DNA of 64,000 nt. Source: Enterococcus sp. 9D6_DIV0238 (GTDB taxonomy: Bacteria; Bacillota; Bacilli; Lactobacillales; Enterococcaceae). Under the pieces are notes generated by a model that was given only the letters and a program-made list of their open reading frames with translations, was not told the DNA's origin and ran no database searches. Shown in pieces: positions 8,228 through 20,697 of this stretch (positions are counted from its first letter, which is position 1; each line of letters starts with the position of its first letter). Both the position numbers and the translations under genes were made by a program. The stretch is taken from positions 2,582,001-2,646,000 of the forward strand of contig NZ_CP147246.1 of NCBI RefSeq assembly GCF_002174455.2. Reading direction: 5' to 3'.

Positions 8228-9385
8228 TCAGTAACTATTTTGCAAATGGAATTTTAATTCTCTAATATTTAAGAAATTTTGACAGCATAAAGCAATACCG
8301 CCATAAAGAGTTGCTTGACTGCCTAATGCACTATTTTGGATCAATACTTTACGGGCGATCCGACTGGTTAGGTGATGTTCAACAACAGAAAGTAAGGCAG
8401 GATTGCTGCGGTAAATAGAACTATTGATCACAACTACCTCTGGATCGTAAATAGCGATGATATTATTGATACCGACACTTAGTAGAAAAGCGTTTTTATT
8501 TAACTCTTGCAAAGTTTCTGTATCAGCATGATCGATCAATTCTTTGACCACAGAAGAATCAACATAATCCAACTGTTTAACTTTAGCAAGTGTTTCATAC
8601 AAAACAGAATTTGATGCATATTGCTCTAGACAGCCGTGATTACCGCAAGGGCATTTTTTTCCATTGGGATATAAGATAGAATGACCGATCTCACCAGCTT
8701 CTCCATATTGTCCTTTGCGTAAAATTCCATGATCGACGATACCTGCGCCAATACCACTATGAATGCTCAAGCTGACAAGTGTTTTAGAGTCCAAAGAGAA
8801 AACATATTCACCAAGTGAAGCAAGATTTGCTTCATTTTCTATAAAAATCGGGTAATCATAACGGGACGTTAATTCTTGGTATAGATCGATCGTATCTAAA
8901 TCATAATATGGCGTAAAAACAATCGAATTTTCGTTGACGATTCCATGAACTGCTGTACATAAACCAACGATCTCTACGTTTGCTTTTATAGATAGCTCCT
9001 CGATAGCTTGCTCTAATAACGACATGACCGTTTTGGCATCAACGGTGATCCGTTTTTTTTGTATAGATAGGATTTCGGTGCCATCAAGATAGGCAAGTGA
9101 GCCTTTTAAATAATCGATGCCGATATCAAAGGATAAAATCGCAGCTGCCTTTGGATTGAATTGGAGCATAATAGGTTTACGTCCGCCTTGTATACTGGCA
9201 GAGCCAATACCTGTTTCAAAAATCAATCCATCATCTAAAAGAGTTTTAGTGATAGAAGAGACTGATGCTTTGTTTAAACCAGTCAGAGTAGATAGCTCTG
9301 CTCTGGAGATATTTTCATGATCGATGATGCTTTTTAAGATAAGTGATTCGTTTTGTTCTCTGATTTTGTATTTATTTACAACCAT
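8228..9385 (-). CDS. xylR: ROK-family xylose repressor XylR
   Basis: A 385-residue NagC/XylR-type protein. The N-terminal winged helix-turn-helix reads 'ISRAELSTLTGLNKASVSSI' (about 25-44). The C-terminal ROK sugar-binding domain has 'SIHSGIGAGIVDHG', 'GEAGEIGHS' and the zinc motif CPCGNHGCLEQ. It is divergent from xylA, and an imperfect palindrome resembling xyl operators lies at 9467-9491 between them. In the known XylR scheme the repressor leaves DNA when xylose is bound. The start is preceded by AGAGGTGG on the minus strand. Confidence 0.9.
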   Translation of the reverse strand: MVVNKYKIREQNESLILKSIIDHENISRAELSTLTGLNKASVSSITKTLLDDGLIFETGIGSASIQGGRKPIMLQFNPKAAAILSFDIGIDYLKGSLAYLDGTEILSIQKKRITVDAKTVMSLLEQAIEELSIKANVEIVGLCTAVHGIVNENSIVFTPYYDLDTIDLYQELTSRYDYPIFIENEANLASLGEYVFSLDSKTLVSLSIHSGIGAGIVDHGILRKGQYGEAGEIGHSILYPNGKKCPCGNHGCLEQYASNSVLYETLAKVKQLDYVDSSVVKELIDHADTETLQELNKNAFLLSVGINNIIAIYDPEVVVINSSIYRSNPALLSVVEHHLTSRIARKVLIQNSALGSQATLYGGIALCCQNFLNIRELKFHLQNSY

Positions 9386-9419
9386 ATGTCCACCTCTTTA
9401 ATGACTATCATAATTTTTT

Positions 9420-9457
9420 TGAAAGCGCTTGACAACTAATTTCGAATGTTTTATATT
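9420..9457 (+). promoter_or_regulatory. xylA promoter with a cre-like half overlapping the -35
   Basis: TTGACA (9429-9434), a 17-base spacer and TATATT (9452-9457) form a near-consensus sigma-A promoter. TGAAAGCGCTT immediately before and into the -35 resembles the left and central part of a CcpA cre site, but its right half is imperfect. Glucose repression of the operon is therefore plausible, not proven. Confidence 0.75.
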
Positions 9458-9466
9458 CTTTATGTA

Positions 9467-9491
9467 AGTTAGTTTAACTTACTAACTAACT
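9467..9491 (+). promoter_or_regulatory. Probable XylR operator
   Basis: AGTTAGTT (9467-9474) and AACTAACT (9484-9491) form an interrupted palindrome over the expected xylA transcription start, just downstream of the -10. The position between xylR and xylA and the TTAGTTT-type half-site match known xyl operators. Confidence 0.75.
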
Positions 9492-9522
9492 AGAAGCAAG
9501 TCATTTATTGGGAGGAATTTGA

Positions 9523-10830
9523 ATGAATTATTTTCCACAGGTAGAAAAAGTTGTGTATGAAGGTCCAAAAACAGAGAATATGTTTGCTTTCCGTCATTAC
9601 AATGCGGATGAAGTAGTTCTTGGGAAAACAATGAAAGAACAGTTACGCTTTGCTGTTGCTTACTGGCATACGATGACACAAGATGGGGCTGATCCATTCG
9701 GTAAGCCAGTCAATATTCGAACATGGGAAACAAGTGATCCAATGGAAACAGCGAAAAATAGAGTCGAGGCATTTTTTGAACTCTTGGTTAAGCTGGATGT
9801 AGAGTATTTTTGCTTTCATGATGTCGACATTGCGCCTGAAGGAAATTCATTAGAAGAATTTTTCGCTAATATTGATGAAATCACTGATTTGATTCAAGTA
9901 AAAATGAATGAAACCGGTATCAAATTATTATGGAATACAGCGAATATGTTTTCTGATCCTCGTTATACGAATGGTGCGGCTTCTTCAAATAATGCTGAGG
10001 TATTTGCTTATGCTGCAGCACAAGTGAAAAAAGGCTTGGACATCAGTAAAAAACTTGGTGGTGAAAATTATGTATTCTGGGGCGGACGTGAAGGCTATGA
10101 GTCGCTATTAAATACAGATATGAAGCTGGAACAAGATAATATTGCCCGTCTATTCAAGATGGCAGTCGCTTACACCAAAGAAATAAACCATCAAGTTCAA
10201 TTCTTGATCGAGCCAAAACCAAAAGAGCCAACGAAGCATCAATATGATTTTGATGCAGCAACTGCAATGGCTTTTTTACAAAAATATGATCTGACAAATG
10301 ATTTTAAATTGAACTTAGAAGCCAACCATGCAACGTTGGCTGGACATACCTTTGAACATGAATTGACGGTTGCCCGCTGTTATGAAGCGCTTGGTTCGAT
10401 CGATGCCAATCAGGGAGACATGTTGTTAGGTTGGGACACTGATGAATTTCCAACGAATATCTATGATACGACTTTAGCGATGTACGAAATTTTAGAAAAT
10501 GGCGGTATTGCACCTGGCGGAATCAATTTTGATTCGAAGGTCCGTCGTTCATCGTTTGAAATGGAAGACTTATTATTAGCTCATATCGCAGGGATGGATA
10601 CTTTTGCCCGCGGCTTGAAAGCAGCAGCGAAATTGAAAGAAGATCGTTTCTTCGATGAACTGAAAGAGCAACGATATGCATCTTATCGATCAGGGATCGG
10701 CGCAAAAATCCTTAAGGATCAGGAAACACTGGAAAGTTTAACAGAATATGCACTGACACACGATGATGTTCGTTTAGAGTCTAGTCACTTGGAGTATGTA
10801 AAATCGCGTTTGAACGACTATTTAGTCTAA
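9523..10830 (+). CDS. xylA: Xylose isomerase
   Basis: This enzyme converts D-xylose to D-xylulose, the first step of bacterial xylose catabolism. At 435 residues it has the usual class II length. Catalytic and metal motifs are present: '[13 protein letters not shown]' with the catalytic His, '[18 protein letters not shown]' with the Glu and Lys, '[16 protein letters not shown]', and '[15 protein letters not shown]'. It follows a near-consensus promoter and the XylR operator and is preceded by GGGAGGAA. It leads an operon of transport and glycosidase genes; xylB lies about 7.4 kb downstream in the same direction. Confidence 0.97.
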   Translation: MNYFPQVEKVVYEGPKTENMFAFRHYNADEVVLGKTMKEQLRFAVAYWHTMTQDGADPFGKPVNIRTWETSDPMETAKNRVEAFFELLVKLDVEYFCFHDVDIAPEGNSLEEFFANIDEITDLIQVKMNETGIKLLWNTANMFSDPRYTNGAASSNNAEVFAYAAAQVKKGLDISKKLGGENYVFWGGREGYESLLNTDMKLEQDNIARLFKMAVAYTKEINHQVQFLIEPKPKEPTKHQYDFDAATAMAFLQKYDLTNDFKLNLEANHATLAGHTFEHELTVARCYEALGSIDANQGDMLLGWDTDEFPTNIYDTTLAMYEILENGGIAPGGINFDSKVRRSSFEMEDLLLAHIAGMDTFARGLKAAAKLKEDRFFDELKEQRYASYRSGIGAKILKDQETLESLTEYALTHDDVRLESSHLEYVKSRLNDYLV

Positions 10831-10850
10831 AAAAGAAGGAGCGAGATAAA

Positions 10851-12137
10851 ATGAAACGTAGTAAACTTATTCTTTCAGCAACAGTTGTAGCAGCAGTAGG
10901 TTTATTGTTAGGAGCATGTGGCAATGGCGGCGGTAGTGCAAGTTCCAAAGATACGACAACAGTGGATGTTTTCAATATCAAAGTCGAAACAAAAGATCAA
11001 TTGGATGAACTGGCTAAAAAATATGAAGAAACTCATGACGGCGTCAAGATCAATGTAACAACTGTGGGCGGCGGACAGGATGCGAATGCAGCGCTGCAAT
11101 CTAAGTTTTCTTCTGGTGATGAACCAAGCGTCTTTCTTTTAGGCGGTTTAGCAGATGTGGAAAAATGGGGCGATAGTTTAGCAGATTTAAGTGATACGAA
11201 ATTAGCTGAAACTGCTATTGAAGGAACCTTGGATGGCGCGACAAAAGATGGAAAAGTCTATGGTTTACCAATGAATATCGAAGGCTTCGGCTTATTGATC
11301 AATAAAGAGTTGTTTAAAAAAGCGGGCATCGATGTTGAAGATATCAAATCATACCAAGATTTTGAGAAGGCTGTAAAAACGTTAGACAGTAAAAAAGAGG
11401 ACTTAGGAATGAAAGCGGTTTTCGGATTTAGTGCGAAGGAGTTCTGGGTAGTCAGCCAATACAGCGCTCATTTTACGTCACCAGAGTTCGATGACAACTT
11501 GCAAAAAATCTACGATGCGAAAACGATCGATTTTAAATATGGGGATCAATTCAAAAAATACACAGATTTGATCAATAAATACAACGTACAACCGATTTTA
11601 TCGTTAGACTACAGCACATCAGTTGAAGAAGATTTTGCCAATGATCAAGTAGCGATCGTGCATCAAGGAAACTGGATCGTGCCAACGTTGAACAGTTTAG
11701 ATCCAGAATTTACCCAAGACAAATTAGGAATTTTACCATTGTACGTAAAAGATGATACTGATGGAAAAATCGCAGCTGGCGCTCCTTGGTACTGGGGTGT
11801 GAATAAAAACAAAGATGAGAAAGTCGTAGAAGCAAGTAAGGATTTCTTGGAATGGCTGTATACCGATAAAGATGCAATGAAAGTTGTAACGGATGAAATG
11901 GAATTTATTCCGGCATACACAAACTTCTCATCTGATGCGATCAGTGATCCGACCTCAAAACAAATTTTTGATTATCTATCTGATGGAAAAGTTGTTCCTT
12001 GGGCGCATAATCAATACCCTGATGGCTTTTCACAAACACAGTTTTATCCTGAGTTCCAAAAATATTTGAATGGAGATATCAGCTGGGACGAAGTGATGAC
12101 GAAAGGAAAAGAAGCTTGGGCGTCTGATCGTAAATAA
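10851..12137 (+). CDS. Sugar ABC transporter binding lipoprotein
   Basis: A 428-residue family 1 (CUT1) extracellular solute-binding protein. The signal peptide ends in lipobox LLGAC (Cys23), followed by a Gly/Ser-rich linker. The body has the MalE-like layout: 'VDVFNIKVETKDQLDELAKK', 'KDGKVYGLPMNIEGFGLLIN' and 'QVAIVHQGNWIV', with aromatic residues ('GAPWYWGVN') likely to stack on sugar rings. It begins 20 bases after xylA. CUT1 proteins normally bind oligosaccharides, so a xylose-containing oligosaccharide or xyloside is the likely ligand. No ATPase gene is present here; a shared MsmX-type ATPase elsewhere would be needed. Confidence 0.9.
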   Translation: MKRSKLILSATVVAAVGLLLGACGNGGGSASSKDTTTVDVFNIKVETKDQLDELAKKYEETHDGVKINVTTVGGGQDANAALQSKFSSGDEPSVFLLGGLADVEKWGDSLADLSDTKLAETAIEGTLDGATKDGKVYGLPMNIEGFGLLINKELFKKAGIDVEDIKSYQDFEKAVKTLDSKKEDLGMKAVFGFSAKEFWVVSQYSAHFTSPEFDDNLQKIYDAKTIDFKYGDQFKKYTDLINKYNVQPILSLDYSTSVEEDFANDQVAIVHQGNWIVPTLNSLDPEFTQDKLGILPLYVKDDTDGKIAAGAPWYWGVNKNKDEKVVEASKDFLEWLYTDKDAMKVVTDEMEFIPAYTNFSSDAISDPTSKQIFDYLSDGKVVPWAHNQYPDGFSQTQFYPEFQKYLNGDISWDEVMTKGKEAWASDRK

Positions 12138-12157
12138 TCGATGTTTCGATAGGAGAT

Positions 12158-12185
12158 GACAGAAACGGTAAGAAAAGTTTCTGTC
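12158..12185 (+). other. Intercistronic stem-loop
   Basis: GACAGAAAC (12158-12166) pairs perfectly with GTTTCTGTC (12177-12185). No T run follows. It lies between the binding-protein and permease genes, where a 3' hairpin can protect the abundant upstream mRNA. Confidence 0.5.
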
Positions 12186-12216
12186 AAACTCTTATCATTT
12201 AAGGAGGGAAATCGTT

Positions 12217-13080
12217 GTGAGCAATAAATCAAAATCCTTTTGGTTCTTTTTGGCGCCCAGTCTGATTGGGATGGCTGTTGTTTTATTTATACCTTTGATC
12301 ACAGGTGCCTACTATTCAATGACTGACTGGAATGGGATCAAAGTGGATCAGTTTCTAGGCTTAGATAATTATATTCGAGCGTTTCAGGATGAACGTTTTC
12401 TTAGCAGTATTTGGTTTACGACGAAGTTTTCTGTCGTTGCTATTCTGTTGGTCAATGTGATTGGACTTGGCTTGGCGCTATTAGTGACGCAAAAAGCCGA
12501 TAAATTGAATAACCTGTTTCGAACGGTTTTCTTTATGCCTAATTTGATTGGCGGGATCATATTAGGGTTCATCTGGCAGTTTATTTTTATCAAAGCATTT
12601 TCTGCTATTGGTGATGCGACTGGGATCGAATTTTTCAAAGGTTGGCTGTCGACGACAAATACAGGTTTTTGGGGGTTGGTCATTTTATTTGTTTGGCAAA
12701 TGAGTGGTTATATTATGATCATCTACATTTCATTCATCAATAATATTCCAGATGAAATGATCGAAGCGGCAGAAATCGATGGGGCAACAGCGTGGCAAAC
12801 ATTTTGGAAAATCAAGTTTCCAATGCTGGCACCGGCCTTTACCGTTAGCTTGTTTTTGACATTGTCAAACGCGTTCAAAATATACGATCAAAACTTAGCG
12901 CTAACAGCTGGTGGTCCATTTGATTCTACGCAAATGGTGGCAATGAATATCGTCAATGAAGCATTTGCGGTTAGAAATATGGGCTATGCGCAAGCGAAAG
13001 CTGTGATTTTCTTGGTGATCATCGCTGTGATTTCAGTCGTTCAAATCAGTATTACCAGAAAGCGGGAGGTTGACCTATGA
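12217..13080 (+). CDS. Sugar ABC transporter permease (MalF-like)
   Basis: A 287-residue integral membrane protein with about six hydrophobic helices. It starts at GTG after AAGGAGGG. The cytoplasmic EAA loop reads 'EAAEIDGATAWQTFWKIKFP' (about residues 186-205), the contact site for the ATPase. Conserved CUT1 features include 'YYSMTDWNG' near the N-terminus and 'LTAGGPFDSTQM' near the C-terminus. It overlaps the next permease gene by four bases (ATGA). Confidence 0.92.
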   Translation: MSNKSKSFWFFLAPSLIGMAVVLFIPLITGAYYSMTDWNGIKVDQFLGLDNYIRAFQDERFLSSIWFTTKFSVVAILLVNVIGLGLALLVTQKADKLNNLFRTVFFMPNLIGGIILGFIWQFIFIKAFSAIGDATGIEFFKGWLSTTNTGFWGLVILFVWQMSGYIMIIYISFINNIPDEMIEAAEIDGATAWQTFWKIKFPMLAPAFTVSLFLTLSNAFKIYDQNLALTAGGPFDSTQMVAMNIVNEAFAVRNMGYAQAKAVIFLVIIAVISVVQISITRKREVDL

Positions 13081-13901
13081 GAAAGCAAAAACAAAGAAAA
13101 GCATTCTGGATCAAGCTTCTTGGTATTGGTTTGACGCTTTTATGGCTATATCCATTCTATTTGATCGTTGTAAATTCGTTTAAAACAAAATCTGAGATTT
13201 TTAAGAATACATTGAATGTGCCGCAGAATTTTACAACAGAAAATTATCCAGTCGCTTTTGAAAAGCTGGATTTCTTTAGAAGTGCATTCAATTCAATTTT
13301 GATCACAGGTATTTCATTGTTTGTGATCGTCGTTTGTACCTCTATGGCTGCCTATGCATTGTCTCGAAATAAGAGTAAGTTGAGTAATACCTTGTATTTT
13401 GTGATTGCGATTGGTTTATTGATTCCCTTTCAAGCAATCATGATCCCTTTGGTTTCGTTCTTTGGAAAGGCCAATATGCTGAACCGTCCGGGACTTGTGA
13501 TCATGTATCTTGGATTAGCCAGTAGTATGGCAATTTTTCTGTACTTTGGGGCTTTAAGAAGCATACCGCAGTCATTGGATGAAGCAGCAACGATCGACGG
13601 CGCTTCAAAATTTCAAATTTATTGGTATATCATCTTGCCATTATTAAAGCCAACAACTGTGACGGTCATCGTTTTGAATGCAATTTGGTTCTGGAATGAT
13701 TACTTACTTCCTTCTCTGGTGATCAATAAAGAAGGCATGTACACGATCCCGCTGAAGATGTTTTATTTCTTCGGGCAATATTCAAAACAATGGCATTTAG
13801 CTTTGGCGGCGCTATTTATTGCGATTATTCCGATCATCATTCTTTATGTGTTCTTGCAAAAGTATATCATCAAAGGAATTTCGGATGGTGCGGTGAAGTA
13901 A
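13077..13901 (+). CDS. Sugar ABC transporter permease (MalG-like)
   Basis: The second CUT1 permease, 274 residues. It has a 'PFYLIVVNSFKTKSEIF' N-terminal region, six predicted membrane spans and an EAA loop reading 'DEAATIDGASKFQIYWYIIL'. It is translationally coupled to the preceding gene by ATGA overlap. Together the two form the membrane channel for the sugar delivered by the lipoprotein at 10851. A 446-base gap with a tandem duplication separates it from the alpha-xylosidase gene. Confidence 0.92.
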   Translation: MRKQKQRKAFWIKLLGIGLTLLWLYPFYLIVVNSFKTKSEIFKNTLNVPQNFTTENYPVAFEKLDFFRSAFNSILITGISLFVIVVCTSMAAYALSRNKSKLSNTLYFVIAIGLLIPFQAIMIPLVSFFGKANMLNRPGLVIMYLGLASSMAIFLYFGALRSIPQSLDEAATIDGASKFQIYWYIILPLLKPTTVTVIVLNAIWFWNDYLLPSLVINKEGMYTIPLKMFYFFGQYSKQWHLALAALFIAIIPIIILYVFLQKYIIKGISDGAVK

Positions 13902-13943
13902 AGGGTTTAGTGAAAGAAAAAGCATCTCAATCAATAGTTCCTA

Positions 13944-14330
13944 TTTGCTGAGAATCACAACGAAAGTAATGAGTTGATGATGAACAGTACAAGACTTTCG
14001 TAGAAAGTGTTGATCATTATTATCCAGCTGCACAAATCAATCCTTAGGAAAATAGATAAATTGTCAGTGAGACAAAGAACGTCACAATAACAATTTCCTA
14101 ATTTTCTACAGGATTAAACGATTTGTTCCGCTTTTGCTGTGAAACACAGTGAATGAAATGAACTGATGTAGAACAGTACAAGGTGGAGTGAAACGGAACG
14201 TTGTTACCTATGAATTATCCAGCTGCACAAATCAATCCTTAGGAAAATAGATAAATTGTCAGTGAGACAAAGAACGTCACAATGACAATTTCCTAATTTT
14301 CTACAGGATTAAACGATTTGTTCCGCTTTT
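13944..14330 (+). repeat. Imperfect tandem duplication, unit 189-195 bp
   Basis: One unit spans 13944-14132 and the second 14133-14327. The most conserved block is 117 bases (14019-14135 and 14214-14330) with a single visible difference (AATAACA versus AATGACA). The upstream parts share TTTGCTG and GAACAGTACAAG but are otherwise diverged. The second copy ends just before the Shine-Dalgarno of the alpha-xylosidase gene. The rest of the 13902-14347 gap holds no gene. The GCTGT-AAACACA and GA-x2-TGATG words resemble the dispersed repeat family at 49505 and 56161. Confidence 0.85.
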
Positions 14331-14347
14331 ATAGTCAGGAGGAAATT

Positions 14348-18086
<3,739 letters not shown>

Positions 18087-18101
18087 AATGTACGTAAGAA
18101 A

Positions 18102-18138
18102 GGCTGGAGCAATTTTTCCATTTGTTCCAGCCATTTTT
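18102..18138 (+). terminator. Terminator after the GH1 gene
   Basis: GGCTGGAGCAA pairs with TTGTTCCAGCC around a short T-rich loop and is followed by TTTTT. It would reduce read-through into xylB, which has its own strong ribosome binding site. Confidence 0.85.
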
Positions 18139-18180
18139 AAAATGGAAATGTAACCGTTATTATAAAATGAGGTGGATAAA

Positions 18181-19668
18181 ATGTCCTATGTTATTGGTAT
18201 CGATTTAGGAACTGGTTCAGTCAAGGGACTGGTGGTAAATCAAGCGGGTAAGGTGGTTTTAGAAGCTGCCGAAAATTATCCATTATATCATCCAGAAAAA
18301 GGCTTTAGTGAACAAGATCCAGCAGATTGGCTCAATGGAACCAAACAAGTATTGAAACGCTTGATCGAAAAAATGCCAGAACTAAAAGAACAGTTGGAAG
18401 GTATCAGCTTTTCCGGTCAAATGCATAGTTTGGTGTTGCTAGACGATAACGATCAGCCTTTGAGAAACGCTATTTTATGGAATGATGTGCGTACGACAAA
18501 GCAATGTGAAGAAATCACTGAAAGCTTGGGAGAACAATTGCTTATAAAAACGAAAAATTTAGCCTTGGAAGGTTTTACCTTACCTAAATTGCTTTGGGTC
18601 AAAGAGCATGAACCTGATCTTTGGTCGCAGGCAGCGCATTTCCTTTTGCCGAAAGATTACGTAGCTTTTTGGCTGACGGGTGAGAAGCAGATGGAGCTTT
18701 CTGATGCAGCAGGGACTTTATTATTGAATGTGATGGATCAAAAATGGGATCTTGAGATAGCGGATGCTTTTGGAATTGCTCATGAATTGCTGCCGACACT
18801 CGTTTCTTCAATCGATAGAGTTGGTACGATAAACGAAGATCTATGTGAAGAGTTGGGAATCAAAAACAGTGTCGATGTCTTTGCTGGTGGTGCCGATAAT
18901 GCGTGCGCGGCTCTCGGTGCAGGAATCATCAATCAAGAACGGGGATTATGCAGTATTGGCACTTCTGGTGTTTTTTTAACTTACGAGGGAATAGAGGAAC
19001 CACAATATCAGGGCAAACTGCATTTCTTCAATCACGTGATCCCAAAGGCTTATTATTCGATGGGCGTCACTCTTGCTGCGGGTCAAAGCTTGACTTGGTT
19101 TAAAGAAACCTTTGCAAAAGAAAGGTCGTTTGATGATCTGCTCTACGGAGCAACGCAAAGTCCCATAGGTGCGAACGGCTTATTATTTACACCTTATATC
19201 ATGGGAGAACGTACGCCTCATGTAGATAGTCAGATCAGAGGGAGCTTTATCGGGATCGATGCGAGTCAAAAAATAACTGATTTTACCCGAGCAGTTATAG
19301 AAGGAATTACTTTTTCTCTAAGAGATGCCCAATTGTTGATGGAAACCATTGCAGGGAAGCGATTTAAAGAAATTGTTTCGGTTGGCGGCGGGGCTAAAAG
19401 TGATCTTTGGCTGCAAATACAAGCTGATATTTTTAATACGAAAATCGTGACATTAAAAACAGAACAAGGTCCAGGCTTGGGCGCAGCTATGCTTGCTGCT
19501 GTGGGATGCGGCTGGTTCAAAACAGTGGAAGAATGTGCAGCAACTTTTGTTGATTATGACAGAGAATATTTCCCAGATGAAAAAGCAGCAATGCAATACG
19601 AAAAAATCTACCACTTATATGCGCAAGTCTATCCGCAAACGAGAAAGTTGTGTCATCAATTAAAATAA
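18181..19668 (+). CDS. xylB: Xylulokinase
   Basis: This kinase phosphorylates D-xylulose to xylulose 5-phosphate for the pentose phosphate or phosphoketolase pathway. It has 495 residues of the FGGY family from the ATG at 18181, preceded by GAGGTGG; an upstream in-frame ATG at 18172 overlaps that Shine-Dalgarno. Motifs include 'GIDLGTGSVKGLVV' at the N-terminus, 'SGQMHSLVLLDD' and 'LRNAILWNDVRT' (substrate region), 'GGADNACAALGAG' and the ATP-site 'SVGGGAKSDLWLQIQADI'. It follows the GH1 terminator and precedes the ROK kinase by 20 bases. Confidence 0.96.
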   Translation: MSYVIGIDLGTGSVKGLVVNQAGKVVLEAAENYPLYHPEKGFSEQDPADWLNGTKQVLKRLIEKMPELKEQLEGISFSGQMHSLVLLDDNDQPLRNAILWNDVRTTKQCEEITESLGEQLLIKTKNLALEGFTLPKLLWVKEHEPDLWSQAAHFLLPKDYVAFWLTGEKQMELSDAAGTLLLNVMDQKWDLEIADAFGIAHELLPTLVSSIDRVGTINEDLCEELGIKNSVDVFAGGADNACAALGAGIINQERGLCSIGTSGVFLTYEGIEEPQYQGKLHFFNHVIPKAYYSMGVTLAAGQSLTWFKETFAKERSFDDLLYGATQSPIGANGLLFTPYIMGERTPHVDSQIRGSFIGIDASQKITDFTRAVIEGITFSLRDAQLLMETIAGKRFKEIVSVGGGAKSDLWLQIQADIFNTKIVTLKTEQGPGLGAAMLAAVGCGWFKTVEECAATFVDYDREYFPDEKAAMQYEKIYHLYAQVYPQTRKLCHQLK

Positions 19669-19688
19669 ATCGGTTTGGAGTTGAAACG

Positions 19689-20555
19689 ATGAATCTATTA
19701 GCTTTTGATATTGGGGGAAGTTCAGTTAAATACGGACTGTGGAAAAATGAAAAGCTCGCCGAACAGGATAGCTTTCCTTTACCTAAAGACTGGGTTGAAA
19801 TGAAACAGATCTTAAAACAAATTTTTGATCAAAAGAGCCAAGCAGGAACCCTTTCAGGCGTCGCTTTCAGTGCACCTGGTGTCGTTGATGATAAAAAGGG
19901 GGAGATTCGTGGAGTGAGCGCCGTACCATATATTCATCATTTTCCAATTAAGAAAGAGTTAGAAACGCTATTTGGAGTACCGGTTTCAATGGAAAATGAC
20001 GCCAATTGTGCCGCGTTGGCAGAAGTGTGGCAGGGAGCAGCTAAAGATGTGTCTGATTCTATTTTCTTTGTGATCGGTACAGGGATCGGCGGGGCAGTGA
20101 TCATTGATCGAAAACTGTTTAAAGGCAGAAATCTGTTTGGCGGTGAGTTTGGTTATATGGCATTGAATGAATCTTCTTCTTTAAGTGACTTAGGCAGCTC
20201 GGTCAAAATCGTCAAAAAGTACAATTTGATCAATAGAACCCAAATCGACGGTAAAGAGCTTTTTGAACGAGCGGAAAAAGAAGATCCATTAGCTATCCAA
20301 TTAGTCGAGCAGTTTTATGCAGCGATTGCGAGAGGCATCTATAATCTGCTGGTCTGCTTTGACTCGGGAAGAGTCGTTTTAGGCGGCGGAGTCTCTAAAA
20401 ATGAACGGCTACTGCCGAATATCCAAAGACATTTAACGCGTATTTTATTGGAACATGCAGTGACAGATATGGACTACGAATTGGTTACCTGTAAATTTGG
20501 GAATGATGCAAATTTGATTGGTGCGGTCTATCATTTTATGGAAAATAATGCATAG
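19689..20555 (+). CDS. ROK-family sugar kinase, probable beta-glucoside kinase
   Basis: A 288-residue ROK kinase from the ATG at 19689 (TTGGAG upstream). The ATP motif is 'DIGGSSVKYGL' at residues 6-16, the catalytic region is 'ENDANCAALAEVWQGAA', and 'VIGTGIGGAVI', 'GGEFGYM' and 'GNDANLIGAVYHF' follow. The CxCGxxGC zinc site of glucokinases and XylR is absent. From memory of the family, the AGEFGYM-like segment and the NDA-LIGAVYHF ending resemble ATP-dependent beta-glucoside kinase BglK, which phosphorylates the disaccharide itself. Together with a GH1 enzyme bearing a phosphate-binding triad, this suggests kinase-then-hydrolase processing. The alternative is a glucokinase for released glucose. 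Confidence 0.75.
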   Translation: MNLLAFDIGGSSVKYGLWKNEKLAEQDSFPLPKDWVEMKQILKQIFDQKSQAGTLSGVAFSAPGVVDDKKGEIRGVSAVPYIHHFPIKKELETLFGVPVSMENDANCAALAEVWQGAAKDVSDSIFFVIGTGIGGAVIIDRKLFKGRNLFGGEFGYMALNESSSLSDLGSSVKIVKKYNLINRTQIDGKELFERAEKEDPLAIQLVEQFYAAIARGIYNLLVCFDSGRVVLGGGVSKNERLLPNIQRHLTRILLEHAVTDMDYELVTCKFGNDANLIGAVYHFMENNA

Positions 20556-20562
20556 TGAATGG

Positions 20563-20603
20563 AAACGTTTGAACAGTGTTCGTACTGCTCAAACGTTTTT
20601 TTG
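20563..20603 (+). terminator. Terminator closing the xylose island
   Basis: AAACGTTTGA(A)CAGT pairs with ACTG(C)TCAAACGTTT around a GTTCGT loop and ends in a run of seven T. Confidence 0.88.
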
Positions 20604-20630
20604 TTAAAGAGTCTTTACTGTGCGGTCGTT

Positions 20631-20691
20631 TCCTCCTTTGATATAATTGAATTGTGAAGTCCTTAGGGATATCGAATGGATCAAAGGAGGA
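20631..20691 (+). promoter_or_regulatory. Inverted repeat pairing the Shine-Dalgarno with the promoter region
   Basis: TCCTCCTTTGAT (20631-20642) is the exact reverse complement of ATCAAAGGAGGA (20680-20691), which contains the Shine-Dalgarno of the next gene. The left arm overlaps an extended -10 (TGATATAAT, 20639-20647). RNA started at that promoter lacks the left arm, whereas read-through RNA from the xyl side would contain both arms and could hide the ribosome site. Confidence 0.6.
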
Positions 20692-20697
20692 ATCAGT

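Noticed and set aside
9420..9434. Full cre site at xylA
   Set aside because: The left half and CG centre fit, but the right half (GACA in place of the expected TTCA-like end) does not, so it is only reported as cre-like.
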